Shown: positions 43,532-57,450 of the stretch, piece after piece
Position numbering within the stretch: position 1 is the first letter of the stretch
Layout: the number at the start of each line of letters is the position of its first letter
Assembly: GCA_936450465.1 (NCBI GenBank)
Contig: OW388303.1
Span: forward strand, 9,393,021 to 9,457,020
Reading direction: 5' to 3'
Source: Gibbula magus
Lineage: Eukaryota; Mollusca; Gastropoda; Trochida; Trochidae
Length of the DNA stretch: 64,000 nucleotides
Position numbers and translations under genes: made by a program
The notes under the pieces: generated by a model
Told to the model about the DNA's origin: nothing
What the model saw: only the letters and a program-made list of their open reading frames with translations
Databases searched by the model: none

Positions 43532-46500
43532 TTTTTTTCCTTTCGAGGTTTGGGGATCACGAGTATCATTTTTTATTCTCCAAATTTTGTCAAAATTATG
43601 GTAGGGTCCAACCAACTTTTACCAACTGAATAATTTTGTCTGGCTTGTTACAGTTACCAGAACATGAAATGCTGGTCAGTCTTGCCTAGGGTCGAGCGGT
43701 CACTTCTCCCCCTGGACACCCATTGTATCGATGAGATGAGCAGGAGTCCTGTTACGTCACCAAGAAGCCCCAGGCAAGCTTCATCAGGCATGCATACATA
43801 CATAATAGATGGTGTGGTGTTCCTCTCTAAGTTTGACCCTTTAATAATGGTTGCTTAAACATTACATCATCCTTCATGCACTCGGAAGAAAGAAACTTAC
43901 CGGTAGTTGTATTGGACCAGAGGACAACTTTTGATGAATTTACTGATGGGTAATGAAATACAGTCAATAAGTAAGACATTACTTTCAGTCTCAACATGTT
44001 ACCATTGTAGGATATCAGTCAATTTTGAATAAATTCCTCAATAAACATCCACTATTAAATTAGTATTACTGTAATCTAATTAAAAGATAAGGCAAAAATG
44101 TTTGTCCAAAGTCACCCTTTTCTTCAAAGAATTTTAGGCCTTAGGCTTTCTGAAAAACGAGTGATGACATTAGTGAGAAAGAAATCTTATCAAATAAACT
44201 GTGAATAAATGAAGCCCAACAAACAACCTTGTAGCTTTTTCTTCAATTGGACAAACTAGGTTTGTATGTCCAATATGGAGACTTTAATCTAAAGTAAGAT
44301 GGACTACTTTTCAAGAACCTGAAAAAAGGTCTCAAGTGAACTTCAAAATTTCTGAAAACTGAACCATGTGAACATTTACCCCTTCTTCCTAAGAAGCTGC
44401 TTCTTGCATCAGATCTGGACTGAGATGTACAAGAAATGAGAGTATAAATGATTGACACATGTATCGCAGTGATAGGCCTGCAGGGACAGTGATAGGTCAA
44501 CAATACACTATTGTACATTGTACAACCCTTCCAACACCGGACCCTGTTTCCAGTGTAATTAATTAACAAACACCATTAATAAATGTTGCATAAACACTGT
44601 ACATTCAAAGGTGAGATTTCTGTCACCCCTTGTTGATTAATTAGGAGCTAATTAACAAGCAATGTCCCCTCAGTTGATCTTTGGCTGCGTTTTTGGGGAT
44701 TAGTTTTGTCGTACATTGGACTGGTATTTTGTATCATTTGTAGATGTTTTGAGGTACTGACAATGCTGATACGAGTAATAATACCTATTCATAATTGATA
44801 TAAAGACTTGTGACATAATATACAACTTATTTACAATCAATTTATGAGCATATATATACATAAACAAGTATAAATCTTTCACAAATATTTGACAAACATT
44901 TGTTATTGTATTAAGTAAGGTTTGTTTGTGTTTTTTTAAGTAAATGTTCACGAAGACTGTCATCTTACATCAGATAAAATGTCAAAATATCTAGATTGGG
45001 CAACCTCAAAAACAACGTAATTGTGAACAATACTGATGTCTTGTTGAAAGTTTTTGTTTTCTGATCTATTTGTTCCATGGATTTCAGAATTAGAATTCAT
45101 TTCAAGTGATTAGTTCCTTCATGTTATTTTAATATTTTGATGTATATGAAACTGAATGACAAAATCTTTAACATATAATAAAACGTTAAATCGTAAATAA
45201 GATTTAACAAAGCCAAAAATAAAGTTATCAAGAGTACAACTCCAAAAAGATCAAGAAAAGGAAAAAACTGATGAAGATGTAAGAAGAAAAAGACAAAGAT
45301 TTATATCACTAAAGGACACACTTTAAAGTTAATAAAAGAACTTAATGAAACGTTAAAGACACCTGCCGTAGAAAGTTATTTCAAAGAGGAAAACAGAAGA
45401 GAAAACTTGAGAGTGACATACATGAGGACATACAGTAGAGGGCACCTGCACAATAAAGCTGTAGAAACAAAAAGAGGGGGGCCCTCTTCAGGGGGGATGC
45501 TCAGTTCAGGAGGATACCACCCTACGTATTTGCATTTCCTTGAACATGTTGACACGACTTAGAGGACAAAGGTGAGTTCTGTGAGAGGGTAACCTTCACA
45601 AACAGCGTTGTCCTGCCTGCTCCAAATACAAACAGAGACTCCACACATCCAACTCAACTATCAAACGCTGTGCAAAGCTCGGCCATCCAACAATACCAAG
45701 AAATATTTATAAATACTTGAATTACCCAAGAGAACAAATTTAAACAGAAGTGGTTTATGTTTGAATTCAAAATCTTATCAATATCTGCCACGCCTTGTTT
45801 GTCAAGGTGACTGAAAATTAGTCGAAGATATGGAATTTATAGACCATTTTAATTCCTCTTTGATCAACTATTGGACAATTTGAAAACATGAACCATGTCA
45901 ACTGGCAACAGAACAGGTATTTTGTGAATTTCCATAACTCGTCAATCTGAAATACGATTGTTATTTTCATGACTCCATGACGCAGAGAGAAATGTAGCAA
46001 CAATGAGGGGATACCGTTGTGGGCTCACACCCCACATTCCTCACTCACTGCCAGAGTGACCGAGATTCCAGAACTAGGCTCTACACATTCCTCTCGGCCA
46101 CTGGACGGTCAGAGGGTTCCCCAACACATCACAGAATAAATGACTAAAACCACATAATCATTCCAATCTGCGTTTGAAAGAGAATACGTTGTATGGAGAG
46201 TCAACTTCTTTATTGCTATGAATGTAGATAATAGCACCGTCATCAAGCAATTGACACTCATGATTTGAAATGAGAAAATATAAAGAAATGAGTTGATGTT
46301 TATACAATCAAATTGTTTGATGTAGATGTTGTTGTGATAACTGTTTATTTCTATTAACAAAAGAGAATCTGACAATCAACATAAAATTCAGTAAGTCAAA
46401 ACTTGATCTTCAGGCTTTAATAACAAACATTTGAAGGTAACCACAAAATGAGCAGGAAAATTAGACAAGAATACCTTTGGCAAAAAGAAAGAAATCAAAT

Positions 46501-48035
46501 CCATATTATCTTGACATCTTTTCTTCTTCATTCTTATTCTTCTTCTTATTCACCAACTCATATGCAGAAGTTTGAAACAAGTAACAAAGTATGACAGAAG
46601 ATCTGAAATGCAGAGAAAAAGAAAGAAAATAGAGATAGAAAACCTAAGAAACCTAGTCTCAAATCTCACTCTATTCAATACCCGTATAATCTTGTACATC
46701 TCTCCTGAAAGAGAACTACTCCTTTTCTCATGAAGATTTGTTATTGTAAGTTTTTGTCAAAACTTATCAGCCATCTCAAAGTCCTCAGCTTACAAAATGA
46801 AAGAACTACCATAAATACTAAAGTCAGGGGCTTTTCACTCAAAGAAGCTCAAAACTCAAAACTTCAACAAAATCACCTTTTAAATATATACCTATCTGTC
46901 CACCATCAAGAGACGTTAACCCAACAGCTGCTATGTAAGGTGTTCAAGATTTGCAATGAATTAATTTCTTGTTTAATTTGTTCATTTAAAGTGACAAAAT
47001 TACACTTTAGGATAGGCTATTTGAAATGACTAAATAGGATACTTCTGTTAGATATACAGCCATTCAAATAAGTTAAATAACTGACATACTGTCAACCTGT
47101 TTTGATGTCAACATTATATTGTGCTTTTGTTTCTTTTCAACATTGAATGACAAAACTACATTTTGACCTGTTTCTTTTCAAGCCTATTTAATCAACTGAT
47201 CATAAATTGGTCTTGGCAGCGAAGGGGTTAAACAAGCTAAATACATGACAACTGATAAGGGAGATAACTCAGTGATGCAGAGACTGGTCACACACAATAT
47301 GGCTGCTCGGGTTCCGCCAGCGTAGTCACAATAAGAGCGGATCTTCTTATCATCCCTATATCTGCTTGCTTTCAACCCAAGAACGATGCTAAGTCCTATT
47401 GTCAAGCTTGGAAACTTGAAGAAATATGAAATACATAGTTACACCAACATGAAACGTTTTCAGATTCGATGATACTGGATGCGTGTGTGTCTTATGCAAG
47501 TTCTAAGATCAAGAATATGATGTCTGTGCTGGTTATCCGTATAGTAGTTTCAGTACAGTTGTCATAATTGATATCCGAAAGGGTCTAAAAAGTTTACGAT
47601 GAACAAAAGAAAAAGACAGTGTTAAACCAAAAAGATTTCTGAGTAGTACACATGGCGTCTTGATATATCGTGATAAAAATTTCAATAGAAACTGGTAATA
47701 TCCATCAAACAGATACAGAAATACACACCTTCACTCATAAGTCAGAAAATGATATTTAGTTCTACTTGTTAGTAGATGTAGAGATGAACTAGTAACATTA
47801 ACCCGTAGCCTGCCATCTCACCCTGGATCAGACCAGGGGATCAGCTAGAGGGGTTGACCTAATGTAACATTAGCTTTATTTGAATCAATTTATTCCCACT
47901 TGATATATGTATGGCTGAGAGGCATTATTCCATAAGTTAAAAGACCTTGAATGTCCATGCTTATACAATGCTAAGATCATTGTCATACAATTTTAGCACT
48001 TGACGGGCATGGAACATTGCATGATACCTGATTTA

Positions 48036-48140
48036 TAGTCAGTGGCCAATAAAACATTATTTCCTTTGATGATGATAAATTGATGCAGAGGAGTGATTCC
48101 TGTAAATTGGTTCCTCAGAATGATGATCCACTTATCAAAC
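48036..48140. repeat. AGTGGCCAAT-family repeat
   Basis: TAGTCAGTGGCCAAT, TTTCCTTTGATGATGA and GATTCCTGTAAATTGGTTCCTCAGAATG match the consensus. It lies in the large 5' intron. Confidence 0.6.
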
Positions 48141-48810
48141 CACCAAGTGAATTGTGCAAGTATGTTCCGCGAGACTATCTTAGTGCTAAGAAAGCATCAC
48201 ATATTTAAACCTGTTGAGGGTTAAAATGAACTAAATCCTGACTGTAGCCGCCTGTGTAAGATCCCTGACCATGCAAAATCCTGTGTGACGTACCATACAA
48301 CTCCCCGATCTGTTCTGGTACTGAAGTCTACACAGGACTTACTACAAAGTTATCTTGACCCCCAACTTGATCTAAAATCCTTTCAGAACATTTAAAATGC
48401 TTCTATGTTGTTGCTTTCTTCATAGGCTTTATAGAATACAATGCTGTGTGTCTGATTACAAACTTGAGGCTAAAAATTATTTTCATCAATCTTTTTAAAT
48501 GTAATTTAAAGGCTAAATGCCTTAACCAATGATAAAGGAGGAAGAACACATACTCTTTTTGTTGTCACATGTTAGTGTCCCTAAGCAACCAGTTGACAGT
48601 TAGTCCCAGAATTTAGTTAAATTGTCTAAATTAAAACTCTTTTCAAAGCTCTTTTAAACAAAGGCTTAAATGCCATAAGCCTTTATCATCTTTCCTATCT
48701 TACACATAAAATTATTTTCAATATCAGAGGATGTCTCTTCTCATCTTGATGAATGTAGATACTGTGTAATCTATCTGTAAGTTATGTACTTCGTATACCT
48801 ACAGCCACAT

Positions 48811-49156
48811 CAGGGGTAGAAATTAACTTCAAACATTTGGTAGCCTGCAGGGCTAGTCGTTTTTATTTCTACTAGCCCAATACAAGTATCACTAGCCCGT
48901 ATCTTCTAGTAATCAAACAATAATAAAATGTTATGTTTTAACTACAATGGCAAGTATTTTCCCTACTTCAATCATTCACATCTGATATCTGATATCGTTG
49001 CTGAAAAAAACAAGAATCTCTAGTCATATTGTGAGTATTTCATAAGGATTCAGAAATATTTAAAGGCCAACAGGGCTAGTAGAAGCTAACATTTAATAGC
49101 CCGGTGTCATTTTTACTAGCCTCGGGCCGAAGGACTAGTGTTAATTTCTAGCCCTG
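48811..49156. mobile_element. hAT-like MITE
   Basis: The left end CAGGGGTAGAAATTAAC and right end GTTAATTTCTAGCCCTG form a 17-bp terminal inverted repeat with one mismatch. CTAGCCC/GGGCTAG motifs recur near both ends. CAGGG termini are typical of hAT transposons. I cannot see a clean 8-bp target duplication. No coding capacity, 346 bp. Confidence 0.7.
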
Positions 49157-49176
49157 CCCATCTACCTGGTGACACA

Positions 49177-49369
49177 CATCTATCTATCTATCTACCAACC
49201 TACCTATCTATCTACCCATCTACCTATCTATCTATCTACCTACCCATCTACCTATCTATCTACCTACCCATCTACCTATCTATCTATCTACCTACCCATC
49301 TACCTACCCATCTACCTATCTACCTATCTACCTATCTATCTATCTACCCATCTACCTATCTATCTACTC
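49177..49369. repeat. (CTAT/CTAC)n microsatellite
   Basis: About 190 bp of CTAT and CTAC/CCAT tetranucleotides. It starts about 20 bp after the hAT-like MITE and accounts for two long Tyr/Leu/Ser-rich frames that are not genes. Confidence 0.97.
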
Positions 49370-52300
49370 CACAGAATACATGCTCCAGTGAGTACATAGA
49401 TGTAACTATATACAACACACACGTCACTGGCTGTCTCCCTGACACTGTCAAACTACAATGAAAATAAAACTTTATACAGTGATCCTTCCTCCTCGAATCT
49501 GTGTCAAAGTGAATTTCAAAACAAGGAGAACAAAACTTTAACATCTGATTTGAATTAATGTTTATGTATCAGAGAAAAGTTGCACGAATGTAGTACTTTA
49601 TCGGATTTATTTAATATTGTCTTGTTATCGTTGTGAATTTCAAAACAGGCAAGAGTAGAATATCTTAAAATCTGACTTTAAAGTTATGTTTATAAGTTGC
49701 ACAAATGTTATCCGATTTTTTAAATCTCATAATCTGAACTTATCCTTCAGACCGGTTATCTTTTTTTATTTTCAAAACTTTTATAACCTTCTATCTAAAG
49801 ACTTTAGAGAAATGTTACACCTTTAGCACTATCATTTTCAAAGCAAAAATTGCCTTAATATATTATAAATTTTAATACCCGTTACCGGTATTTGAACAAA
49901 ATGTAATGTCAATGTCCATGCTGGATACTTTCTACTAATAGTCCAATCATCTTTGTGAATTGTTTTTTTCAATTATATAATCTTTATTACTGCCTCCCTA
50001 TTGACACTTTGTGTCATGTGATTTGCCAGTTTAGCCAATCCTTAGCTAGTGCCCCATCACTTATAATATCTTTTGTCAACTGGCAAATGGTTTTGCACTA
50101 ATTACTTACAATTACAAAATTTGCAATTTTGGCTATTTCATTTCTTAAATCTTGATAGGTTCTTTTCCAGTATAATTTCAAACATAAGGAACTCTAAAAT
50201 TTTCCAATTTAAAAGCCAGATAAATAGATAAAAGCCATCTAAGAATCAACATCCCCTCTTACTATCACAAAGACCGATCACCAAAGTCATAAACATACAC
50301 CTAAGAACCAGTACAGAAATCTGGAAAAAAACAATAAATTAGACAAAAGTCATGCCCCTGTCTTGAAAAAATAACCTGTTAACTTTATCGTGGGTCAAGA
50401 ATCAGTGCCTTTGCAAATTGTGAGTTAAAATGTCTTCTATCACTGAGATCTCAGCTAAAGAACTAGAAGGGCAAGTGCCATAGCACATGGTGTATGTTAC
50501 TCTTCTAAACAACGCTGAACCAAATTTGTATAAACCTTTCAAATCAGATTTCTTTGAAAAACAAAAGAAAACATGAACTTTTTAAGACAAAGAATTTTGA
50601 GATTATTCTTTTGGCTAATAATGTAAATTGATTTTTCATATTTCTCAATTTCAAGAAAATCGTTTCTCCGATTACAAATTTAACCAAATTCCTTCCTCAA
50701 GATTTTGTAATGCAAAGAATATCAAATGACAATATCAGCTACTCCGTTAATAAATCTGTTTTGACTCATTCCTCATTACTGTTGTTAAAATCAACAGCGA
50801 GTCAACATTATCAAACTTATCACTTATCGTCCAGTACCGATTATGTTATGACTAGCACCTCCCAGACCCTTGTTAAAACCAACAGTGCGTTAACATGCAT
50901 ATCTTATCATAATAGTTGTTATAATTTCAATATAGCGTATGTAAATTATCCTTCATCAAACCAGCATTAAGAAGCCTGTGATATGTCTGTGTCAGAAGGA
51001 AGATACGGTATATCGCCCTTTGAGGGACGCTGTGATTGGTTAATTGCCACAGATCAAAGAGGCTGCAATCTCTGGCACCAGTCGTAAAGCCCAGCATATC
51101 ATGGTAGGTAAATAATCTGCCTCTTCCTTGCAATCATCGACTAACTACCCGGTAATTAATGCTGCATTAATGCTGTTTAAGTTCCCTATGATAACTCAAG
51201 AGTCCTCTGGGACCTCATAGAAGAGCAATCAGACTGAGAACAGGGGGCTCATGTAGTTCCATGTTATACAGGGCTCTGTTGAATCTCTGGAAATCTGCTT
51301 ATATTTTCAATGAAATTTGATTGATTGCAACTTGATAGAAATATGTTTCTTACTTTAGAGAGGAGTGATGTCAGGGTGTAATGTTAATGGAACTACAAGA
51401 AGATAATGTGGACTACAGCAGAGGAGATGGGCTAGAATTGGTTACCAGTTAAGTGACTGGTTTCGTTTCATGTGCACTCTTCAGTTCAATGGAAATTCAA
51501 AATGAAGACAGAGGCAAGATATCTTGTTTAAATGTATCAAACACTCAGTAACACACAGAAACTTGTTATTCTTTTTTTTTCAAAGTTAAAATATTCTTCA
51601 AAAGTTTTCCATTGAAACACCCCTCTCCTTTAAAGATTTCAACAAAAATCTTATTTCAAATCTACATATCATTGCACAATGCTGCACATTTTCAACATAT
51701 GTTTTCTATTACTTATAAAACTAAGTTAGATCTGTGATTTCTAAATAAGACACAAGTGTTATCTAAACAGTCTAAACTTATCCACATTACTCAAAGATCC
51801 AGCCCAACACAACACATATATACTGAAACATTTAAAAGAATTGTTTAAAAAGTTTTATTTCAGGTACATTTGGAGGGCACTTAACACTCACAATGCATAA
51901 AGCATTGAGTTTTCCTATTGAGTTCAGCTGGGAATGCAACCCTGTTACATTTCTCAGTGAAATATATACAACTGCATTCTGGTGGCGAGGAAAATAACTA
52001 CATTTTATTCTGGAGAATCAACATGGGACACAGATTTGTTGAAATGTTTAGTTGTTTCACTTGCTAAAATACATCAGATACTACTTTGATACAGATTTAA
52101 AGAGAAATTTATAACTTTTGATTTCCATTTCTTCGTAGCTGCACGGACTCACAAGGAAAAAGCCAAATTTGGTTGATTTTTATTACTATTTGGCCAACAA
52201 ATCTAACCAAGGATTGATGGAATACTAATTTTAATTAAAAAGCAGTAATAGTTCTGTTGCAAAATTTACCCGATGATCTAATCTCAATTTTCCCTAGAAA

Positions 52301-53159
52301 AACAGCAAGATATTTTGTTTAGTAAAGCTAGTATTTGATGTAAAACATCAATCAAATATTTGAAATTACATTTCTCAATAATATTCTCTGAGCTTATCAT
52401 TCTATGACATAAACTTTTCTTTCCACCGACAGGTTGTATTAGAACCATAGTTTGTACATCCATGTTATAAAAATTTGTGTTTTACATCTCACACGTAATA
52501 TAAAACCTTGTCTTTCACATCTCTGTCACAAGGATCAAAATTCCTGTTACTAAAGGAGTGTGTTTCTGTCCTCAGATTTTATGTTCAATAATTCCCCATT
52601 TAGAGATTTTTAGATTAACCCTGTAGCTGACTTAATGTCTCTGTTTGGGTCCTTTTGCATTCTCAACACAGTAGGTATATACTTACAGTCAAACTTAATG
52701 TCACCTTAATGCTTGTGTTTTGACAATTCCTTTTGGATAAAGCTTTTTTATTTTAAACCTTGAGGAAGAATTAGGTAAATATGAAACATTAAATATCTTA
52801 AACAAAGGAATTAAGATTCAATGTTTATCATTGAATGATTCTTATCACGGATTCTATTTCTTCTTCAAGAATGAAATGTTTCAAATAAAGTAATAAAGTC
52901 AAAGTAAATGTAAAATTCTACTTTCTTTATGTTATGAATTTTGAATTAAACTCTTTAACAACAAATAAAGTACAATTAAACTACTTTTAAAAGGAATTTT
53001 CAAGTAGATATGCAAATCAAACTTTCACCAGTGGTACAACAAGCCTAGATTGTGTTAGACACAGAAGCACCAAGCTCCTTACAGGTTTTGATGCAATCCA
53101 AATGGGGAAGGGACAGGAAGCTGGCTACCTCTATACTTCATCTCACTCCACATGTGACA

Positions 53160-54150
53160 GTAATTAGCTATACCCTCCTCCCCACCTCCCCCAGAGGTAA
53201 CCCCCCCAGATGGAACCTCCCCTTCTATCATGACCCCCTCCCTTTCTCTTACACAGTAATTCTCTTGCCTCCCATCTCCCCCAATTACTTTTTCCTTCAA
53301 CAATTTCATTCAATTCTATGTCTTTTTTGCACTTTTCCCCTGCCACTGTCAAATTCAATGAACGATCTCCATCCCATACTCAATCTTTCCCCTCTCACTT
53401 TGTGTTTCCACTCATCACCATTCAGTTCTCACTCTTCTTCTTCCAACTATTAGGACCCCATCCTCAGTTTGCCTCCCCTTTCTCCTCCAATAACTTTTTC
53501 ATCTCCTCTCAATTTCGCCCACCACCCCAAATAATTTTTTCTTTGCACTTTTCCCCTGCCACTGTCAAATTCAATTAAACATCACCCTCCCACATGCATG
53601 CTCAATATTTCCTCTCTGACACTATGTTTTACATCACCATTTCATTCTCAATCCGCTTCTCCCACATGCTTTACCTTCACCCTTCTTCAACTCCTGTACC
53701 CCCAAAGTCCCCCACCCCTAACATCCCCTGGCTCGCATCCACCCTGCAGCATTTACCTATAGTCCCTCCTAAACCATTTTTGGGTGGCTCGTATACTTTT
53801 ATGTAAATATTATATCTGTAATTTTAACTAATCTATTGATCGCAAGGCAAGACTTTAATAAAATATCTGTCTGTCTGTCTACCCTTCTTCTTCTAACCGC
53901 TTTACTCCTAACTCTTCAACCCATCCCATTCAAACACACAATCATGATCAAGCCATTCTCTTGAGGATCTAACCCCCACCACCCCAACACTTCTCTCCCA
54001 AACTTCTCCATCTTTCAGTCTTCTCTCTAAATTTCATCTTCTACCAAACTCCCCTCCCCCTCATATGCACTCCCCATCTCTTCTCTCCCCTCCAGTTCCT
54101 CTCCCGAACTCTTCCCAACAAATCAGCGCCAAGGCTCCCCTCCCCTTCCG
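53160..54150. repeat. 1-kb polypyrimidine tract with a ~215-bp duplication
   Basis: The plus strand is strongly C+T rich over about 1 kb. TTTGCACTTTTCCCCTGCCACTGTCAAATTCAAT occurs at about 53327 and again at about 53542, with similar flanks. The long frames here are low-complexity. The asymmetry could support triplex or G-quadruplex structures. Confidence 0.75.
53838..53880 (+). mobile_element. 3' tail of a retroposon (SINE or LINE)
   Basis: GATCGCAAGGCAAGACTTTAATAAAATATCTGTCTGTCTGTCT has an AATAAA followed by a short (CTGT)n tail, a common 3' terminus of invertebrate non-LTR elements. The body is not identifiable. Confidence 0.4.
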
Positions 54151-55875
54151 CTAATTCGAGAGAGGAGCACTTTCATAGGCTAGAGACACCTTCAGAAGTT
54201 CTTCAGTGGAATTGGAAGCACTGGAGATATGCCAACTTTGGCGCTTATATGGTGTTTCAAAGATAGGATATACACAACACATCTGCATGTGGCTACTACG
54301 TTTTTCATCTAAAAAGAATGGTATTTGCGTAGTGGAATTCCTTTAAGTCAAGACTCTTTCATTGGCTAAGAAATATTTACCACTCTGACTTCTGTATGAG
54401 GTTTCAAAGAAAGTATTTACACGCTTTTCTTATCAGTTTGACCAATGTTCTTTTTTTACAAGAATTTCCATTGATACATTTTTGGATTCTAAATAATGTA
54501 TCGATTTTCCCTTTAAACAAAGAAAAAAAAAGAACTTTTTTGCCTTGATGATAGGATGTACCCAAGATGAAGGATATTCTTGACAAAATAAGGTCCAATA
54601 ATTAATATTGCAATAAAATGTAACATTTATCAATTGTTTTGTATCCAAAATACCAATTCACATTACTACATTTATTTAACAGTCATTTACAGGATAAGGA
54701 ACCATCTTTACAGCTTCTTTCTAAATCAAAACATTCTACCCTACAACGGAACGTTACAAGAAATTCAATCAGTGCTAGAAAAGTGCTTGTTACAAAATAT
54801 TTATTAACTCATAATCACTTTAATTTGATAGAAAGTAAAGAAAAAGTACTTGTGTGATTGCTAACGAAGATAATCGACTTATTTCTTGTCACTTGAGAAT
54901 TGCTGCAATAAGCCTGAATAACACAGCAGATTTCATATCATCAGTACAATCAAAATTACTCGCATAATCTTTCCTAAAACTTCATTAACTCTAAATGAGG
55001 AAAAAAAATTTTTTATTTCAATAGCTGAAAAAGGTTTTTTACCGAAACTAAATAAATGTAAGACCTTCCTTCTTTCTTTCCATTTGGCACCTTTTTTCAG
55101 ATAGGTTTCAGTAGAAATGTGGCACAAATCTGGTTTAATTGGAATTGGACATATTAAGAAGTTTGATGTATTAATTTCTAAACAATCGAATTTCACTTAT
55201 TATGATGTTAGATGTGTTATTTAAACAAAACAAGGATACAAGATTTCTCACTTCAGATTTTCTTATAAAAATAACTTTTTACTTGTCTACTTATTACTTA
55301 TGGTTTTGAAGACTTTGACATCATTCATAAACTTTCTCACAAAGGGCAGCCCACATTTATTCTGTAAAATTATCTCCTGATAAAATTATAACTGAAATTA
55401 GATTTACATTCTACTCCTATCTTATGTTAAAAAAGCCAAAGATTCCACTTGCCATTCCTCACTCCAGAAAACACAAGAAAATTTTATTGATTTCAACCAA
55501 CTTCATAAAACAAAATATACCGGTAAATACAGTTATCTGAATCAGTATAAAGAATGAGGCTTCAATCAACTGTATATTCAAAACAACCAAATAGTCAACA
55601 AAGATATTCTCTACAAACTCTGTAAGCTACCAAAGTATTCACTATCAAAGATCAAAGATTTAATTTTAGCAAGTAATTTGTAACAAATATCTAATATGTG
55701 TATGTTCTAAAAGTACCAGAAGTTTCCTCAGTGATATTTTAACAAAAATTTCTGAAGCTAGCCTATACAGATAGATCACTCTAAATTTTTGACAAACTTG
55801 TCAGCCAGGAAAAGAAAGTAGGCTACCAAAACAATATTTCCACAAGTCTTCATAACTAGATGATCTAAAACTTAC

Positions 55876-56130
55876 AAAAACATGATCTACCAAAGTTCTA
55901 AAAGACGTCTTTATGAGTTTGTCGAATCGGAGATCGGCTGCTTTGAAACGAAGCTGAACAATACAGCGCAGTTTGAAGCTCACAGCAACAAGTGCTCGCT
56001 GGGTCTTTTGCGGTCCTTGTGTCAACAAAGGCCACAGGCTGACCTCTTTCCCGCGCAAACCCCTTTTCACTGACCATCCCGGCTTCAGAAAACATTAGCT
56101 TTCCCCAAGCGTAAAGATCCCGAATTGATG
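55876..56130 (-). other. Alternative candidate upstream non-coding exon
   Basis: A moderately GC-rich block ends at a donor-like GTTTTT|GTAAGTTTT (exon end 55876). Its frames show no known domain. It may be an alternative 5' exon of FGFR or nothing. Confidence 0.15.
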
Positions 56131-57329
56131 AATATTTCCCTCAGAAAGTCGTGTGTTCTTTACACAACTTATACGAGATATGGTGGGAGAGTTTTTTTTT
56201 CTGAGAGTGAAATTGAAAAGAGATATTGGACTTTGTCAGAATAATATGCAATTTTTGAACTATAGTGAATCCTAAATTATCAACATAACGTTCTTCCTGA
56301 CGATAATATTTGACGTAAAATCTCGTTTTCAAACATAAATAATCAATATTGATGAAAGTTCCCAACTCGCACATAAAAGTTTTCATGACCGTTTCCCTTG
56401 CAATCAATGCTTCACGATCTCTTGACATATTACGTGAAGTTTTTCAAGGCAAAACGTAAGGCTAAACTTTATAGCACTATCCATCTGTCTAGATTTTCAA
56501 CCTTTTGCTGGGAAGGTTGCGAGGAAAGCCACCCGACTGGCACGCAACGCTTGGGTAAGCCGAAAGATAGCTCCAGTTTGGACGGTTACATTCGAGAGGG
56601 TGCAAAGGCCCTGAAGCGATCTCTGAATTTTGTTTGACAGCAGGGATGTCAGCTGAAAGTTTGTGACAAAGATGTGAAGTTTTGGTCCTCTGTCAGTATA
56701 TTTTCCTCCAATATAAACCTCTCAGTTCTACACACAGCAATGACAAAGTTTGTGTTTACTTTCAAACACAACGGGCACCTGTTTACAAACTAACATTCCA
56801 AAGTTTGTAACTTTGTTGCTATTTGTTACATCTTCACTACAATTGGGTTATTATGTCTAGTAGCTCATCCCAAAATAGAATTATAAAGTGTAGCAAATGT
56901 TTAAATAATGGGAATGACCGAGTTTAAACTTTGCATTTACTTTCACCTGAAGTTGTCAACTTCATAAAGTTGTCATAATATGTTAATGAACCTCCATCAC
57001 AAAACGTCCAAATTAATAACCTAAACAATTTCTACGAAATCAAAATTCCACATATATAAGATGCTAAATTCGCCTTTTGTCAACATTGTCAGAATTTCTA
57101 TCCAAATCGGCCGATAGGGGCCACATGGACTCGCCAGCCTATCGGTCTGCATCGGTATTCACCGCTATTGTAGTTGATTTTTGTCCCTTTAAATCGGACA
57201 AGACGCTTCATTTTGAACGTCAGGCGTGCACACAAGTTCACGAAAGATACCTACCTGTCTCTTATTCCATGAAAAATGTGCACAGAGGTAAAGTCCGTTA
57301 AAATCCGTGTTTAATTCAACAAGTCCGAA

Positions 57330-57450
57330 TCGCACGCTTACCTACATGTTCCGTTATCCCCTATGAACATCTCAGAATCGCATGCTCCCAGCTTCTGAGT
57401 GAATCACGTGACCCGCCATTCAAAGCAACATTGGTCACGTGACTGAGAAG
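57330..57450 (-). promoter_or_regulatory. Candidate FGFR promoter and first non-coding exon
   Basis: This stretch is richer in GC and CpG than its surroundings. It holds two TCACGTGA boxes (57404-57411 and 57435-57442), a minus-strand CCAAT (57430-57434) and a GGCGGG box between them. Just downstream on the minus strand is a strong donor, GTAG|GTAAGCG, with the exon end at 57342. The arrangement resembles a TATA-less promoter with a short leader exon splicing to 39713. No transcript evidence is available; it could equally serve an unseen gene on the other strand. Confidence 0.3.

Larger units (their letters stand above)
39714..55875 (-). other. Probable large 5' intron of FGFR
   Basis: No coding exon found. 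It contains a truncated SINE tail (43484), a hAT-like MITE (48811), a tetranucleotide microsatellite (49177) and a 1-kb pyrimidine tract (53160). Otherwise AT-rich and featureless to me. Confidence 0.5.

Noticed and set aside
49138..49461. Long Tyr/Leu/Ser-rich plus-strand frames
   Set aside because: Product of the CTAT/CTAC microsatellite.
53052..53806. Long Pro/Ser/His-rich plus-strand frames
   Set aside because: Low-complexity translation of the polypyrimidine tract.
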